This document shows positions 9,541 through 18,024 of a stretch of DNA of 64,000 nucleotides, piece after piece. Below the pieces are notes generated by a model, which saw only the letters and a list, made by a program, of their open reading frames with translations, did no database searches and was not told the DNA's origin. Positions within the stretch are counted from its first letter, which is position 1. Each line of letters begins with the position of its first letter. The translations under genes and the position numbers were made by a program. The DNA is from Paludibacteraceae bacterium (GTDB taxonomy: Bacteria > Bacteroidota > Bacteroidia > Bacteroidales > Paludibacteraceae). The stretch is from contig JARLGW010000014.1 of the NCBI GenBank assembly GCA_031292565.1, positions 1 through 64,000 of the forward strand. Reading direction: 5' to 3'.

Positions 9541-10119
9541 TTAAAGTCGTTTTTCAATTACGCTCCAGTTAACAATATCCCATAAGGCCGTTAAGTGGTC
9601 GGGACGTTTGTTTTGGTAATCAAGGTAGTAGGCATGTTCCCACACGTCGAAGGTTAATATTGGTTTTAAACCTCTAGTCATAGGGTTTCCTGCATTACTT
9701 TCTTTTACTATTTCTAGCTTTTTTGCGTCATTTTGTACGAGCCAAACCCAGCCAGAGCCAAATGTACCTACACCGGCAGTTACAAACTCGTTTTTGAAGC
9801 TCTCCAAAGAGCCGAATTTTTCGTTTATAGCATCGGCCAGCGCACCGCTTGGTTTTCCACCATTACCTTTTGAGGTAAATTGTTCAAAATAAAACGTGTG
9901 GTTCCATACTTGGGCGGCATTATTGTAGATGCCCCCGTCAGCTTCTTTTATAATTGTTTCCAACTCGGCATTTTCAAACTTAGTGCCTGGAAGTAGATTA
10001 TTCAGGTTGTTTACATAAGTTTGGTGGTGTTTACCATGGTGGAATTCAATGGTTTTTGCTGAAATAATTGGTTCCAATGCATCATTTGCATAGGGAAGTT
10101 CCGGTAGGATGAATTTCAT
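9541..10119 (-). CDS. sodB: Superoxide dismutase (Fe/Mn family)
   Basis: A 192-residue cytoplasmic enzyme that converts superoxide to peroxide and oxygen. Metal ligands are visible: the first His in EFHHGKHHQTYV, the His in VWNHTFYFEQF, and Asp and His in DVWEHAYYLDYQN. The GGKPSGALADAINEKFGS segment and the length are typical of the Fe-type group used by anaerobes, but metal choice cannot be fixed from sequence alone. It is divergent from the SPOR lipoprotein, with a TATATTTG -7 box on the minus strand at 10168-10175. Confidence 0.95.
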   Translation of the reverse strand: MKFILPELPYANDALEPIISAKTIEFHHGKHHQTYVNNLNNLLPGTKFENAELETIIKEADGGIYNNAAQVWNHTFYFEQFTSKGNGGKPSGALADAINEKFGSLESFKNEFVTAGVGTFGSGWVWLVQNDAKKLEIVKESNAGNPMTRGLKPILTFDVWEHAYYLDYQNKRPDHLTALWDIVNWSVIEKRL

Positions 10120-10167
10120 GATTTTATAATTTTAGTTTGATAAAATGTATTCTGTTACTTGAATAAA

Positions 10168-10175
10168 CAAATATA
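10168..10175 (-). promoter_or_regulatory. -7 box (TATATTTG) for sodB
   Basis: Exact TAnnTTTG on the minus strand, about 50 bases before the sodB start. Confidence 0.55.
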
Positions 10176-10280
10176 CAAAAGATTTGTTTTACCTGTACCC
10201 TGTTATTTTATTTTATTTTGTATCTTTTTGTATATGAGCATTTTTATAATGAAAAAAAATTATCTGTTAATAAATATATA

Positions 10281-10288
10281 TACTTTTG
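10281..10288 (+). promoter_or_regulatory. -7 box (TACTTTTG) for the SPOR lipoprotein
   Basis: A TAnnTTTG match 45 bases before the ATG at 10333. Confidence 0.45.
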
Positions 10289-10332
10289 TAATATCTAATT
10301 CGATAACGTTTTAATTAAGATCATTGGGCGGA

Positions 10333-10920
10333 ATGAAAAATCAACTTTACTTTCTCTATTTCTTATTTCTTATAATGGGAACTAATTCATGTGCATTAAC
10401 CAAAAGCCAAGAAAAAAACGCTTCAGCTCCGGTACATAAAACGAAGATGCAAGAACTCCTTGACGAACAGGCAAGTAGAGATTCTGTAAATAGAAAGAAT
10501 CAGGCATTAACCGATTCCATTCAGCGTAAAAATAAAGTTGCCGTAACTAAAAGTACCGCTGATGCTGATAATGATATGTCGCTAGGGTTAAACTCCAAGT
10601 CGAGTAAGAAAATAGAACCAGATTCGGATAAACCTAAGAAAATAGTGCCTACAATTCCGGTTCCGTTGAAAGCAGAAGCATTTTCCACCCATGACTTAAA
10701 GTGTTATAGCGTGGTGGTGGGTAGTTTTGTTAATAATAAGAGTGCCAGCTTTTGGTGTAAAGTGTTGAAAAAAGAACATTATGATGCTCGTATAATTGAA
10801 AATGAGCAGGGGATGTATCGTGTTATAATACTTACTACTGACGATTTGAAGGAAGCTACTGCTTCTGTTCGTAAAATCGTAGGTCGTTTTCCCGGAGCAT
10901 GGCTGCTAGTATCTAAATAG
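10333..10920 (+). CDS. SPOR-domain lipoprotein
   Basis: About 195 residues. A lipoprotein signal peptide with lipobox MGTNSC places Cys near residue 20. A charged, flexible linker (about 25-115) leads to a C-terminal SPOR domain (KCYSVVVGSFVNNKSASFW ... ENEQGMYRVII), which binds denuded peptidoglycan at division sites in known proteins. The protein is therefore probably an envelope lipoprotein reaching the cell wall. I use the ATG at 10333; an in-frame TTG nine bases upstream is less likely. It is separated from rpoD by a convergent terminator. Confidence 0.85.
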   Translation: MKNQLYFLYFLFLIMGTNSCALTKSQEKNASAPVHKTKMQELLDEQASRDSVNRKNQALTDSIQRKNKVAVTKSTADADNDMSLGLNSKSSKKIEPDSDKPKKIVPTIPVPLKAEAFSTHDLKCYSVVVGSFVNNKSASFWCKVLKKEHYDARIIENEQGMYRVIILTTDDLKEATASVRKIVGRFPGAWLLVSK

Positions 10921-10944
10921 ACTGACTGAGACTCTATAAAAATG

Positions 10945-10978
10945 AAAAAACCATCATAAATTATTATGATGGTTTTTC
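10945..10978. terminator. Bidirectional terminator between the SPOR gene and rpoD
   Basis: AAAAACCATCATAA (10946-10959) pairs with TTATGATGGTTTTT (10964-10977), a 14-bp stem with A- and T-runs on both sides. It serves the two convergent genes. Confidence 0.9.
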
Positions 10979-10999
10979 TTTATGGTATAGAATAATCTT

Positions 11000-11860
11000 T
11001 TATCCTAAATAGCTTTTAAGTAATTTGCTCCGGGAGTTGGCTCTCAACCTGCGGATTGCTTTTTCCTTGATTTGACGAACTCGTTCTCTTGTTAGCCCGA
11101 ATTTATCACCGATTTCTTCTAATGTCATTTCCTGGTAACCAATACCAAAGAACATTTTAATGATTTCGCTTTCTCTTTCGGTTAGCGTGGACAACGATCT
11201 ATCTATTTCTCTTGAAAGAGATTCGTTAATCAATACCCTGTCGGCATTAGGCGAATCATCATTCACAAGTACATCCAGCAAGCTGTTGTCTTCACCTTCC
11301 ACAAATGGAGCATCTACTGAGATATGACGACCTGATACTTTCAACGTATCTGAAATCTTATCTACCGGTATTTCAAGCTCGTCGGCCAATTCTTCGGGTG
11401 AAGGTTTGCGCTCGTGTTCTTGCTCGAATTTAGAGAATGCTTTATTTATTTTGTTTAAAGAACCTACCTGGTTAAGTGGCAAACGTACAATACGAGATTG
11501 TTCGGCCAATGCTTGTAGAATAGATTGGCGAATCCACCACACTGCATAAGAAATAAACTTGAATCCTCTCGTTTCATCAAACTTTTCGGCGGCTTTTATT
11601 AAGCCCAAATTCCCTTCATTGATTAAATCGGGAAGACTTAAGCCCTGATTTTGATACTGTTTGGCTACAGATACAACGAAACGAAGATTGGCTCGGGTTA
11701 GTTTTTCTAATGCTATCCGATCTCCTTTTTTGATTCGCTGTGCTAATTCAACCTCTTCTTCTACAGTTATAAGGTCTTCACGACCAATCTCTTGCAGATA
11801 TTTGTCGAGCGAAGCACTTTCACGATTTGTAATCGATTTGGTAATCTTTAGTTGTCTCAT
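11000..11860 (-). CDS. rpoD: Primary RNA polymerase sigma factor (sigma-70)
   Basis: 286 residues. Short region 1.2 ([18 protein letters not shown]), then region 2 with [20 protein letters not shown] for -7 box melting, region 3, and a region 4 helix-turn-helix ([20 protein letters not shown]) that would read the -33 element. Bacteroidota primary sigma factors lack the long region 1.1, and this length is typical. They recognise TTTG / TAnnTTTG promoters, which agrees with the boxes found throughout the window. Its own promoter, at 11883-11913, is the best match to that consensus here. Confidence 0.96.
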   Translation of the reverse strand: MRQLKITKSITNRESASLDKYLQEIGREDLITVEEEVELAQRIKKGDRIALEKLTRANLRFVVSVAKQYQNQGLSLPDLINEGNLGLIKAAEKFDETRGFKFISYAVWWIRQSILQALAEQSRIVRLPLNQVGSLNKINKAFSKFEQEHERKPSPEELADELEIPVDKISDTLKVSGRHISVDAPFVEGEDNSLLDVLVNDDSPNADRVLINESLSREIDRSLSTLTERESEIIKMFFGIGYQEMTLEEIGDKFGLTRERVRQIKEKAIRRLRANSRSKLLKSYLG

Positions 11861-11882
11861 CTATATATAAAAATTAAGCTTA

Positions 11883-11913
11883 CAAAGGTACTCTATTTAA
11901 CGTAAAAAACAAA
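11883..11913 (-). promoter_or_regulatory. rpoD promoter: TTTG, 19-base spacer, TACCTTTG
   Basis: On the minus strand TTTG (11913-11910) is followed by 19 bases and TACCTTTG (11890-11883), 23 bases before the ATG. This is the full Bacteroidota -33/-7 consensus with ideal spacing. Confidence 0.8.
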
Positions 11914-12060
11914 GGGATGCCGGAACATAAAGGTTTTTTATAGAATGACATTTTTATAGCATGTCTTTTACTGTTTTTTTCAAACAGGTGATATATGGGT
12001 AATGTTCGTTTTCGTCAGGTTAAAAAACATTATAGAAACCTGTTGATTATTTGTTAATAA

Positions 12061-12102
12061 CTTATTTCCAATGAGCTAATGTTTTCACTCATTGGAAATA
12101 AG
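12061..12102 (-). terminator. Hairpin after degP
   Basis: A perfect 15-bp stem, cttatttccaatgag (12061-12075) with ctcattggaaataag (12088-12102), sits just past the protease stop codon. There is no strong T-run, so it may act as a 3' stabiliser rather than a true terminator. Confidence 0.6.
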
Positions 12103-12109
12103 GCTTTAT

Positions 12110-13600
12110 TTAGTCTTTCAAGTTGATGGCAAAATAGGCTGCTTGCCCGTTAGGATACATGCCCGATATAAATAACGCGTTATCAGTATCTAAACTGTTT
12201 TCCACCGTTTTTATTGCGTTCTCGATGTCCGAAACGGTACTTATAGGTTTATTGTTGATTTTTAGAATGATAAAATCCTTTTGCATCCCGTTTTTAGCAA
12301 ACTTCCCGTTTTTTGTTACCTGCACCACTTGTACGCCGCTTGGAATTTTGAGGTTTGCTTTTTGTTTGTCATTCAATTCCTCAAATGAGGCACCCAAGGT
12401 TTCTAATCCCACGTTTTTAATGATGTCAGTACTGCCTTTTTTATTTTTCAATTCTATGTCGAATGTTTTTATTTTTTCATCCCGTAGCACGCTGATTGAA
12501 ACTTTGTCGCCGGGGCTGTGGCGGCCTATTTGTTCCTGTAGCTCGGCTACTGATTTTACCTTCACGTCGTTTACCTGTATAATAATGTCGCCCTCTTTTA
12601 TGCCGGCCGTTTTAGCCGCACTGTTGTCCGAAACCTTTTTCACGTAAGCACCTTCCATCGTTTTCAGGTTCTTATCCTTGGCTAATTCATCCGTGATGTC
12701 CGAAATAGAAACGCCCAAGATGGCTCGTTGCACGTCGCCAAACTGTTTCAAATCGGCCACCACCTTTTCCACGATGCTCACCGGTATGGCAAACGAATAG
12801 CCCGCGTACGAACCTGTTTGCGAGGCGATGGCGGTATTAATACCTACCAGCTCACCCCGTATGTTTACCAACGCTCCGCCGCTGTTTCCGGGGTTCACGG
12901 CGGCATCTGTCTGAATGAATGCTTCAATCTTCATGTCAGAGGTGATGATGTTAATGCTTCTGGCTTTTGCACTCACGATGCCGGCGGTTACGGTAGAGGT
13001 GAGGTTAAACGGATTGCCAATGGCCAGCACCCATTCGCCGATTTTTAAATTATCCGAGTTCCCGAACGGGATAACGGTTAAATCTTTGGCATCTATTTTT
13101 ATTAAAGCTAAATCGGTGTTGGGGTCTTTACCTACCACGGTGGCTTTAAACGTGCGGTTATCGTTCAAGGTCACTTCTATTTCATCAGCCTCGTTTACCA
13201 CGTGGTTGTTAGTCACAATATACCCGTCGGCGGAAATGATAACGCCCGAACCGCTACTTAAAATGGGTTGTGCTTGTTGGGGTTGTAGTTGCAATTGTGG
13301 TTGCCCGAAAAAGTATTGGAAAAAAGGATCTTGAGGAATGGACAACGATTGTTGTTTCTGCATGATTTTTGTTTTCACGTGAACAACGCCGTTGACCGAT
13401 CGTTCTGCGGCTTGGGTGAAATCGACATCGAAGGCGGACATTTTGGCAGAGTTGGCTGTGAACGTTTTGGGTACATCCTGAGTGTTTGTTAGTTCGCTTT
13501 CTTTTTGTAAATTGTTTTGGGCAAATAAATTAGTAGTAAAAGCACTCACTGCTATAAAGCAAAAAAGTGCCCCTTTCTTTGAAAGATTTTTTGCGTTCAT
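12110..13600 (-). CDS. degP: Do-like periplasmic serine protease (DegP/HtrA)
   Basis: 496 residues. Signal peptide 1-27 (ending LFAQ). The trypsin-like domain has the triad: His in VTNNHVVNE, Asp in PNTDLALIKI and Ser in NPGNSGGALV. Two PDZ domains follow, the first with AILGVSISDITDELA and the second with NVGLETLGASFEEL. Such proteins degrade or refold damaged envelope proteins. A Q/P-rich loop after residue 75 (QPQLQLQPQQAQP) fits the regulatory LA loop position. The full triad is present, so it should be active. It stands alone, with rpoD downstream in the same direction but separated by a hairpin. Confidence 0.93.
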   Translation of the reverse strand: MNAKNLSKKGALFCFIAVSAFTTNLFAQNNLQKESELTNTQDVPKTFTANSAKMSAFDVDFTQAAERSVNGVVHVKTKIMQKQQSLSIPQDPFFQYFFGQPQLQLQPQQAQPILSSGSGVIISADGYIVTNNHVVNEADEIEVTLNDNRTFKATVVGKDPNTDLALIKIDAKDLTVIPFGNSDNLKIGEWVLAIGNPFNLTSTVTAGIVSAKARSINIITSDMKIEAFIQTDAAVNPGNSGGALVNIRGELVGINTAIASQTGSYAGYSFAIPVSIVEKVVADLKQFGDVQRAILGVSISDITDELAKDKNLKTMEGAYVKKVSDNSAAKTAGIKEGDIIIQVNDVKVKSVAELQEQIGRHSPGDKVSISVLRDEKIKTFDIELKNKKGSTDIIKNVGLETLGASFEELNDKQKANLKIPSGVQVVQVTKNGKFAKNGMQKDFIILKINNKPISTVSDIENAIKTVENSLDTDNALFISGMYPNGQAAYFAINLKD

Positions 13601-13797
13601 AATTAATTTGAAATTTTAGGTTTGACTCCGAAATTTATACAAAAACTTTGCAAAAAACAGATGTTTTTTCTTCTATTTTGTTTGTTTTAACAATGTTAAT
13701 ATAGCTCTTAACTCTGATTAACAGAGATGCTTTTGATGTGTTGACATGAATCTGTAGCATTTTATGAAACGTTAAAAATAACTTGTTAACTTTTCAT

Positions 13798-13805
13798 TAT
13801 CTTTG
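13798..13805 (+). promoter_or_regulatory. -7 box (TATCTTTG) for the RNase P RNA
   Basis: Exact TAnnTTTG ending six bases before the predicted 5' end of the RNA. Confidence 0.6.
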
Positions 13806-13810
13806 CAACA

Positions 13811-14169
13811 TGCAGCAAGTTGGTTTGTCGCTATCAAGTAATTGGTAGAGGAAAGTCCGGGCAACACAGAGCACCATACTTCCTAACGGGAAGCTGTTCG
13901 CGAGGGTAGAGTAGTATAACAGAAAATAACCGCTCCGACTTGTCGGAGTAAGGGTGAAAAGGTGGGGTAAGAGCCCACCGGGAGCTTTGGCAACAAGGCT
14001 TGCCGTATGCCTTATGGGTTGTAAGATCATGTATACCGACGTATGTAGGACTGCTCGTCCGATGTCGGGGGGTAGATCGCTTGAGGCAAATGGTGACATT
14101 TGCACTAGATAAATGGCAAACGGTTCGCGTTTACGCGAATTACAGAACCCGGCTTATAAACTTGCTGCA
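13811..14169 (+). ncRNA. rnpB: RNase P RNA (bacterial type A)
   Basis: The catalytic RNA that trims tRNA 5' ends. GAGGAAAGTCCGGGC (about 13848-13862) and ACAGAACCCGGCTTA (about 14142-14156) are the two strands of the conserved P4 core. The terminal helix gcagcaagtt (13812-13821) pairs with aacttgctgc (14159-14168). The GGGTGAAAAGGTG and GGTAAGAGCCCACCG texts in between fit the specificity domain. A 102-codon open frame on the opposite strand is a by-product of this RNA. Confidence 0.95.
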
Positions 14170-14177
14170 TTCTTTTT

Positions 14178-14335
14178 GAAGAAGCCTCTCCAGCCCCTCC
14201 AAGGGAGGGGCGATGGATTGAGTATAAGGTTAGTGGCTTTTGATGGAAGATAGCTATTTCTTTAACTTCATAACTTCTATATTCTATATTCTATATTCCG
14301 AGATTATGAATTATCAATTATGAATTGTAAATTAG
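14178..14335. repeat. Repeat modules after rnpB
   Basis: A GC-rich block (agcccctccaagggaggggcgatgg, about 14193-14217), a 'tttaacttcataacttctatattc' block (about 14261-14284) and an AT block (attatgaattatcaattatgaattg, about 14304-14328). Similar copies lie near 46200-46265. Confidence 0.6.
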
Positions 14336-14343
14336 TTTGATTT

Positions 14344-15684
14344 ATGCCTAAAAAGAAATCTGTTGTTAAATATTGGTGTGGTAAATATAAATTTATCAAG
14401 CATGATATTTGGATGATAGCAGATGATGAAATTTCAACACCTCGACGTGTTTTTTATAATTGCTTGAAAACATTGGTTATAGCCATTCGGCGTGTTGTTG
14501 AAGATAAACTACATATAAAAGCTGCGGCATTAACCTATTATACTCTTTTTGCTACCGTTCCTGTATTGGCTTTGATTTTTGCAATAGCCAGAGGGTTTGG
14601 TTTTCAGGAGCTTATGAAAAACTCCTTTGTGCGACAATTCTACGTGCAGTCCACCTTTCTGCCCTATTTACTCAAGTTTGTTGATAAATATTTAACCCGG
14701 GTTCAAGGCGGGGTATTTGTCGGGGTTGGTGTTGCGGTATTGCTTTGGTCTGTAATATCGGGTTTTAGGCAGGTAGAGCGAACCTTTAACGAAATTTGGC
14801 AGGTGAAGAAATCAAGGCCTTTTGTTTATCAATTTACCACCTATTTGTCGTTGATGCTTATTGCTCCTGTTTTTATCATAACCTCAAGTGGGTTATCTGT
14901 TTTTATTGTAACGAATTTATCTTATTATTTTAAAAACGGATTGTTTGGGCCCCTGCTCACCGTTACCCTCAAGCTGACTCCTTATTTTATTAATGGCATT
15001 TTATTCACGTCTTTCTTTTTAATTATTCCGAACACCAGGGTTAAATTCCTGTCGGGATTGATAGCAGGTGTCTTTACCGGAATTTTCTTCCAGATTTTTC
15101 AGATATTATATATTCGCGGGCAGGTGTATTTAACGGCATACAACACCGTGTACGGGAGTTTTGCCGTGATACCGTTGCTGCTTTTGTGGATTCAGATTTC
15201 ATGGGTTATTATTCTCTTTGGGGCTGAACTTTCTTTCGCGGTGCAGAATGTTAGTAATTTCGAGTATGAATACGATGCACAAAAAATAAGTCGTCGCTAC
15301 AAGGATTTTCTTACATTCTTAATCATGCACATTATTGTTAAGAAGTTTGAGTATGGTGAGCCTCCTGTTACGGCTGAAACTATTTCAAAAAACAATACTA
15401 TTCCTATCCGATTGGTTACCTCTGTTTTAAATCAACTGTCGGATTTAGGCGTGGTTATTGAAATGATCGATCAAAAAACAAAGCAAAAATCCTATCTTCC
15501 TGGTATAGATATTAATAAAATCACGGTAAGCTATATGCTGGATAAGATAGAGCAGGATGGCTCCGAAGGCTTTATTAAAATATCGAATAAGGAATTGAAT
15601 CATGAAGAATTATGGAGTAAGTTAGAAACGATAAGGCTTCAAATCCGATCTTCCCAAGGTGCTTTATTGATTAAAGATTTGTAG
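14344..15684 (+). CDS. YihY/virulence factor BrkB family membrane protein
   Basis: 446 residues. The N-terminal 300 residues carry the family's six membrane segments and its signature stretch (HIKAAALTYYTLFATVPVLALIFAIARGF, GVGVAVLLWSVISGFRQVERTFNEIW, then a hydrophilic ... YNTVYGSFAVIPLLLLWIQISW). The family was once mis-annotated as RNase BN; its true role is unknown. The C-terminal ~130 residues look like a winged-helix fold (PVTAETISKNNTIPIRLVTSVLNQLSDLGVV), an extension seen in many Bacteroidota members. Transcribed alone. Confidence 0.88.
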   Translation: MPKKKSVVKYWCGKYKFIKHDIWMIADDEISTPRRVFYNCLKTLVIAIRRVVEDKLHIKAAALTYYTLFATVPVLALIFAIARGFGFQELMKNSFVRQFYVQSTFLPYLLKFVDKYLTRVQGGVFVGVGVAVLLWSVISGFRQVERTFNEIWQVKKSRPFVYQFTTYLSLMLIAPVFIITSSGLSVFIVTNLSYYFKNGLFGPLLTVTLKLTPYFINGILFTSFFLIIPNTRVKFLSGLIAGVFTGIFFQIFQILYIRGQVYLTAYNTVYGSFAVIPLLLLWIQISWVIILFGAELSFAVQNVSNFEYEYDAQKISRRYKDFLTFLIMHIIVKKFEYGEPPVTAETISKNNTIPIRLVTSVLNQLSDLGVVIEMIDQKTKQKSYLPGIDINKITVSYMLDKIEQDGSEGFIKISNKELNHEELWSKLETIRLQIRSSQGALLIKDL

Positions 15685-15689
15685 GGATA

Positions 15690-15825
15690 ATCCGAATGAG
15701 TGTGCTTAATTACTAGCATTTACCCTTAGGCAAATACAGACAGTTTGGGTTATCCGAAAGTCCCCTTTAGAGGATTTAGGGGTAGTCTCTGATTTTTATC
15801 TAAAGACACTGCGGGTAAGGAAATT
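15690..15825. repeat. Intergenic block with palindromic repeat text
   Basis: Short gap between convergent genes. It contains 'agtcccctttagaggatttaggggtagtc' (about 15760-15787), similar to the 'agcccctttaggggtttggggt' block at about 46000. Nothing else is seen. Confidence 0.4.
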
Positions 15826-15831
15826 CCCCCT

Positions 15832-16377
15832 TTATTTATATCCGTTCCACGAAACAATATCCTTAAGTTCCTTCCTTTTTTTCTCACGCGTTGGTTGGGC
15901 GGAGTAGCCCAGCAGAATAATTAATACCGCTCTTTTGGATGATGGAATGTCGAGTAGTGTTTTTACCTTTTTCTCGTCGAACCAGCCTATTATGCAACTA
16001 CCCAATCCTTCTTCCGCCGCGGCAAGGCAAATATGTTCGGACAAAATACCCAAGTCGATATGCGGAAAATGTTTCTTTTTCACAAAGCTGCCTATGGTAG
16101 AGGTGAAGTTGGCACTTTCCTCCACGATAACTAAATGAACAGGAGCCTGTTTGGTAAAATGATTCATCCCCAGGGCTTTGCTCGAAGTAGCATCCGCCAA
16201 TTTGTTTTTCAGTTCAGGATTGTCCACCACTATAATCTTCCAAGGTTGTGCATTACAAGCCGAAGGAGCCAACCGGGCAGCTTCCAACATGAGATTTATT
16301 TTTTCCTTTTCCACTGGTTTAGGTTCAAACGCTCTATCGCTCTGTCTAGCTTTTACCAATTCAAGAAATGATTTCAT
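15832..16377 (-). CDS. Nitroreductase family protein
   Basis: 181 residues. An FMN-dependent oxidoreductase fold: the N-terminal VKARQSDRAFEPKPVEKE holds the phosphate-binding RxSxR-type stretch, followed by ARLAPSACNAQPWKIIVV, LGILSEHICLAAAEEGLGSCIIGWFDEKKV and a C-terminal GYSAQPTREKKRKEL. The length fits the short single-domain group. The natural substrate is not predictable. It is divergent from tilS, with only about 95 bases between the starts. Confidence 0.88.
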   Translation of the reverse strand: MKSFLELVKARQSDRAFEPKPVEKEKINLMLEAARLAPSACNAQPWKIIVVDNPELKNKLADATSSKALGMNHFTKQAPVHLVIVEESANFTSTIGSFVKKKHFPHIDLGILSEHICLAAAEEGLGSCIIGWFDEKKVKTLLDIPSSKRAVLIILLGYSAQPTREKKRKELKDIVSWNGYK

Positions 16378-16472
16378 GGCTATACTGTTTTTTATAAATA
16401 TTACTACAAATATAATGATTGATGGGTTCTGTTGTGTATTTTTGTGTCAAGAATAAGAATAAAAAACGATTC

Positions 16473-17798
16473 ATGCTTTTCGAAAAAACGATTTCCGATT
16501 TCATCAAGCAACAGCACCTGTTTCCATCCTCTGCTCGTGTGTTAGTAGCTGTTAGCGGCGGAGCCGACTCTGTGGCACTATTGTATGTGTTGGTGGCGTT
16601 GGGGTACGATTGCGTGGTAGCCCATTGCAACTTTCATTTGCGTGGTGAGGAATCGGAGCGGGATGAATTGTTTGTGACAGAGCTCACCAAAAAGCTTTCG
16701 TTACCATATTATAAAACGGATTTTGACACCACTCAATATGCCTCAACTAAAGGCATTTCTATCGAAATGGCAGCACGCGAATTGAGATATGAATGGTTTG
16801 AAAGTTTGCGCCGGGAGCTTTTGCTCGACGTGGTGGCCGTGGCGCATCATGCGGACGATGTGGTGGAAACTTTTTTCATGAATATCGTTCGTGGCACCGG
16901 CATACATGGGCTGACGGGTATAAAACCAACGCAGGGAACTGTGGTTCGTCCCATGCTTGGCGTGTGTCGCGATGATGTTTTAACTTATCTCACTGAAAAT
17001 AATCTGACGCATATAACCGATTCGTCCAACATGGATGAGGTGTACGCGCGGAATAAATTCCGGCACACGCTAATCCCCTTGATGCAAGAACTCAATCCGT
17101 CGTTAAGGCAAACCATTCAGCATGAGATAGAACGCTTCAACGAGGTTGAAATTCTTTATCAAGAACGGCTGGAAGAACTCAACTTGCTGTTGGTAGAAAA
17201 ATCCGCCGATGGTTTTTCTATTAATATCAATTTGTTGCAGCAACAAAAGGCGATAACTTCTATTTTGTACCAGCTGCTGTCGCCCGTTGGCTTTTCATCA
17301 CAACAGATACCGATCGTAATTGATTTATTATCAGAGTCTAGCGGTAAACAAATTTTTTCAGCCACCCATCGTATTCTAAAAAATCGGGATAAACTGATTG
17401 TATCTCCAAATGTAGAACGGGAGCAAAGCGAATTTAAAATTGACTTAAATCAATCATTCATAGAAGAACCTATTGGAATGATTTTTCAAGTGCTTCCGAA
17501 GGAGGATTTGACGATAAATAAGGATAAAAATCATGCTTATTTTGATGCCGATTTGTTGCAATTTCCGCTTACATTGAGGCATTGGCGGGATGGCGATTCA
17601 TTTTTTCCGTTTGGAATGAATGGAAATAAAAAAATAAGTGACTATTTTATTGACCATAAGTATTCTTTGCTTCAAAAAGAACAAGCTTATTTATTGCTGT
17701 CGGGCGATAAAATTAGTTGGATTGTGGGCGAACGCACGGATAATCGGTTTCGGGTAAATACCCATACCAAGCGTGTTTTTTGTGTTGAAATTATTTGA
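16473..17798 (+). CDS. tilS: tRNA(Ile)-lysidine synthase
   Basis: 441 residues. It modifies cytidine 34 of the AUA-reading tRNA(Ile) with lysine. The PP-loop VLVAVSGGADSVALLYVL binds ATP, and HAHN-type HCNFHLRGEESERDE and AHHADDVVETFFMNIVRGTG are the family motifs. The C-terminal TilS domain runs from RHWRDGDSFFPFGMNGNKK to WIVGERTDNRF. I start at 16473 (MLFEKTISDF); the frame is open a further 18 codons upstream, but that part reads as non-conserved sequence. Confidence 0.94.
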   Translation: MLFEKTISDFIKQQHLFPSSARVLVAVSGGADSVALLYVLVALGYDCVVAHCNFHLRGEESERDELFVTELTKKLSLPYYKTDFDTTQYASTKGISIEMAARELRYEWFESLRRELLLDVVAVAHHADDVVETFFMNIVRGTGIHGLTGIKPTQGTVVRPMLGVCRDDVLTYLTENNLTHITDSSNMDEVYARNKFRHTLIPLMQELNPSLRQTIQHEIERFNEVEILYQERLEELNLLLVEKSADGFSININLLQQQKAITSILYQLLSPVGFSSQQIPIVIDLLSESSGKQIFSATHRILKNRDKLIVSPNVEREQSEFKIDLNQSFIEEPIGMIFQVLPKEDLTINKDKNHAYFDADLLQFPLTLRHWRDGDSFFPFGMNGNKKISDYFIDHKYSLLQKEQAYLLLSGDKISWIVGERTDNRFRVNTHTKRVFCVEII

Positions 17799-17876
17799 TA
17801 TACAATAACTTATGATTATTAAAGATTAAATATTGATTTTTTTTTCTGTTTTATTATGATTTTTAAATAAACCCCT

Positions 17877-17884
17877 TATCTTTG
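17877..17884 (+). promoter_or_regulatory. -7 box (TATCTTTG) for rho
   Basis: Exact TAnnTTTG 141 bases before the rho start, so the transcript would have a long leader (17890-18024). Rho autoregulation through its leader is known in other bacteria; here it is only inferred. Confidence 0.5.
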
Positions 17885-18024
17885 TACAGAAATCTTACCC
17901 AAGATAATATTGCACATTCGCAAATCTCAATCATCAAATCTTTTTTTGTAAACTCAATTAATGAAGCAGTTGTGGGTTTATGCGTGGTGTTGATAATGCG
18001 TAATTATTAATCAATTATTTTTAC

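Noticed and set aside
13797-14105. 102-codon minus-strand open frame
   Set aside because: It lies fully on the RNase P RNA gene, whose P4 core and terminal helix are clear.
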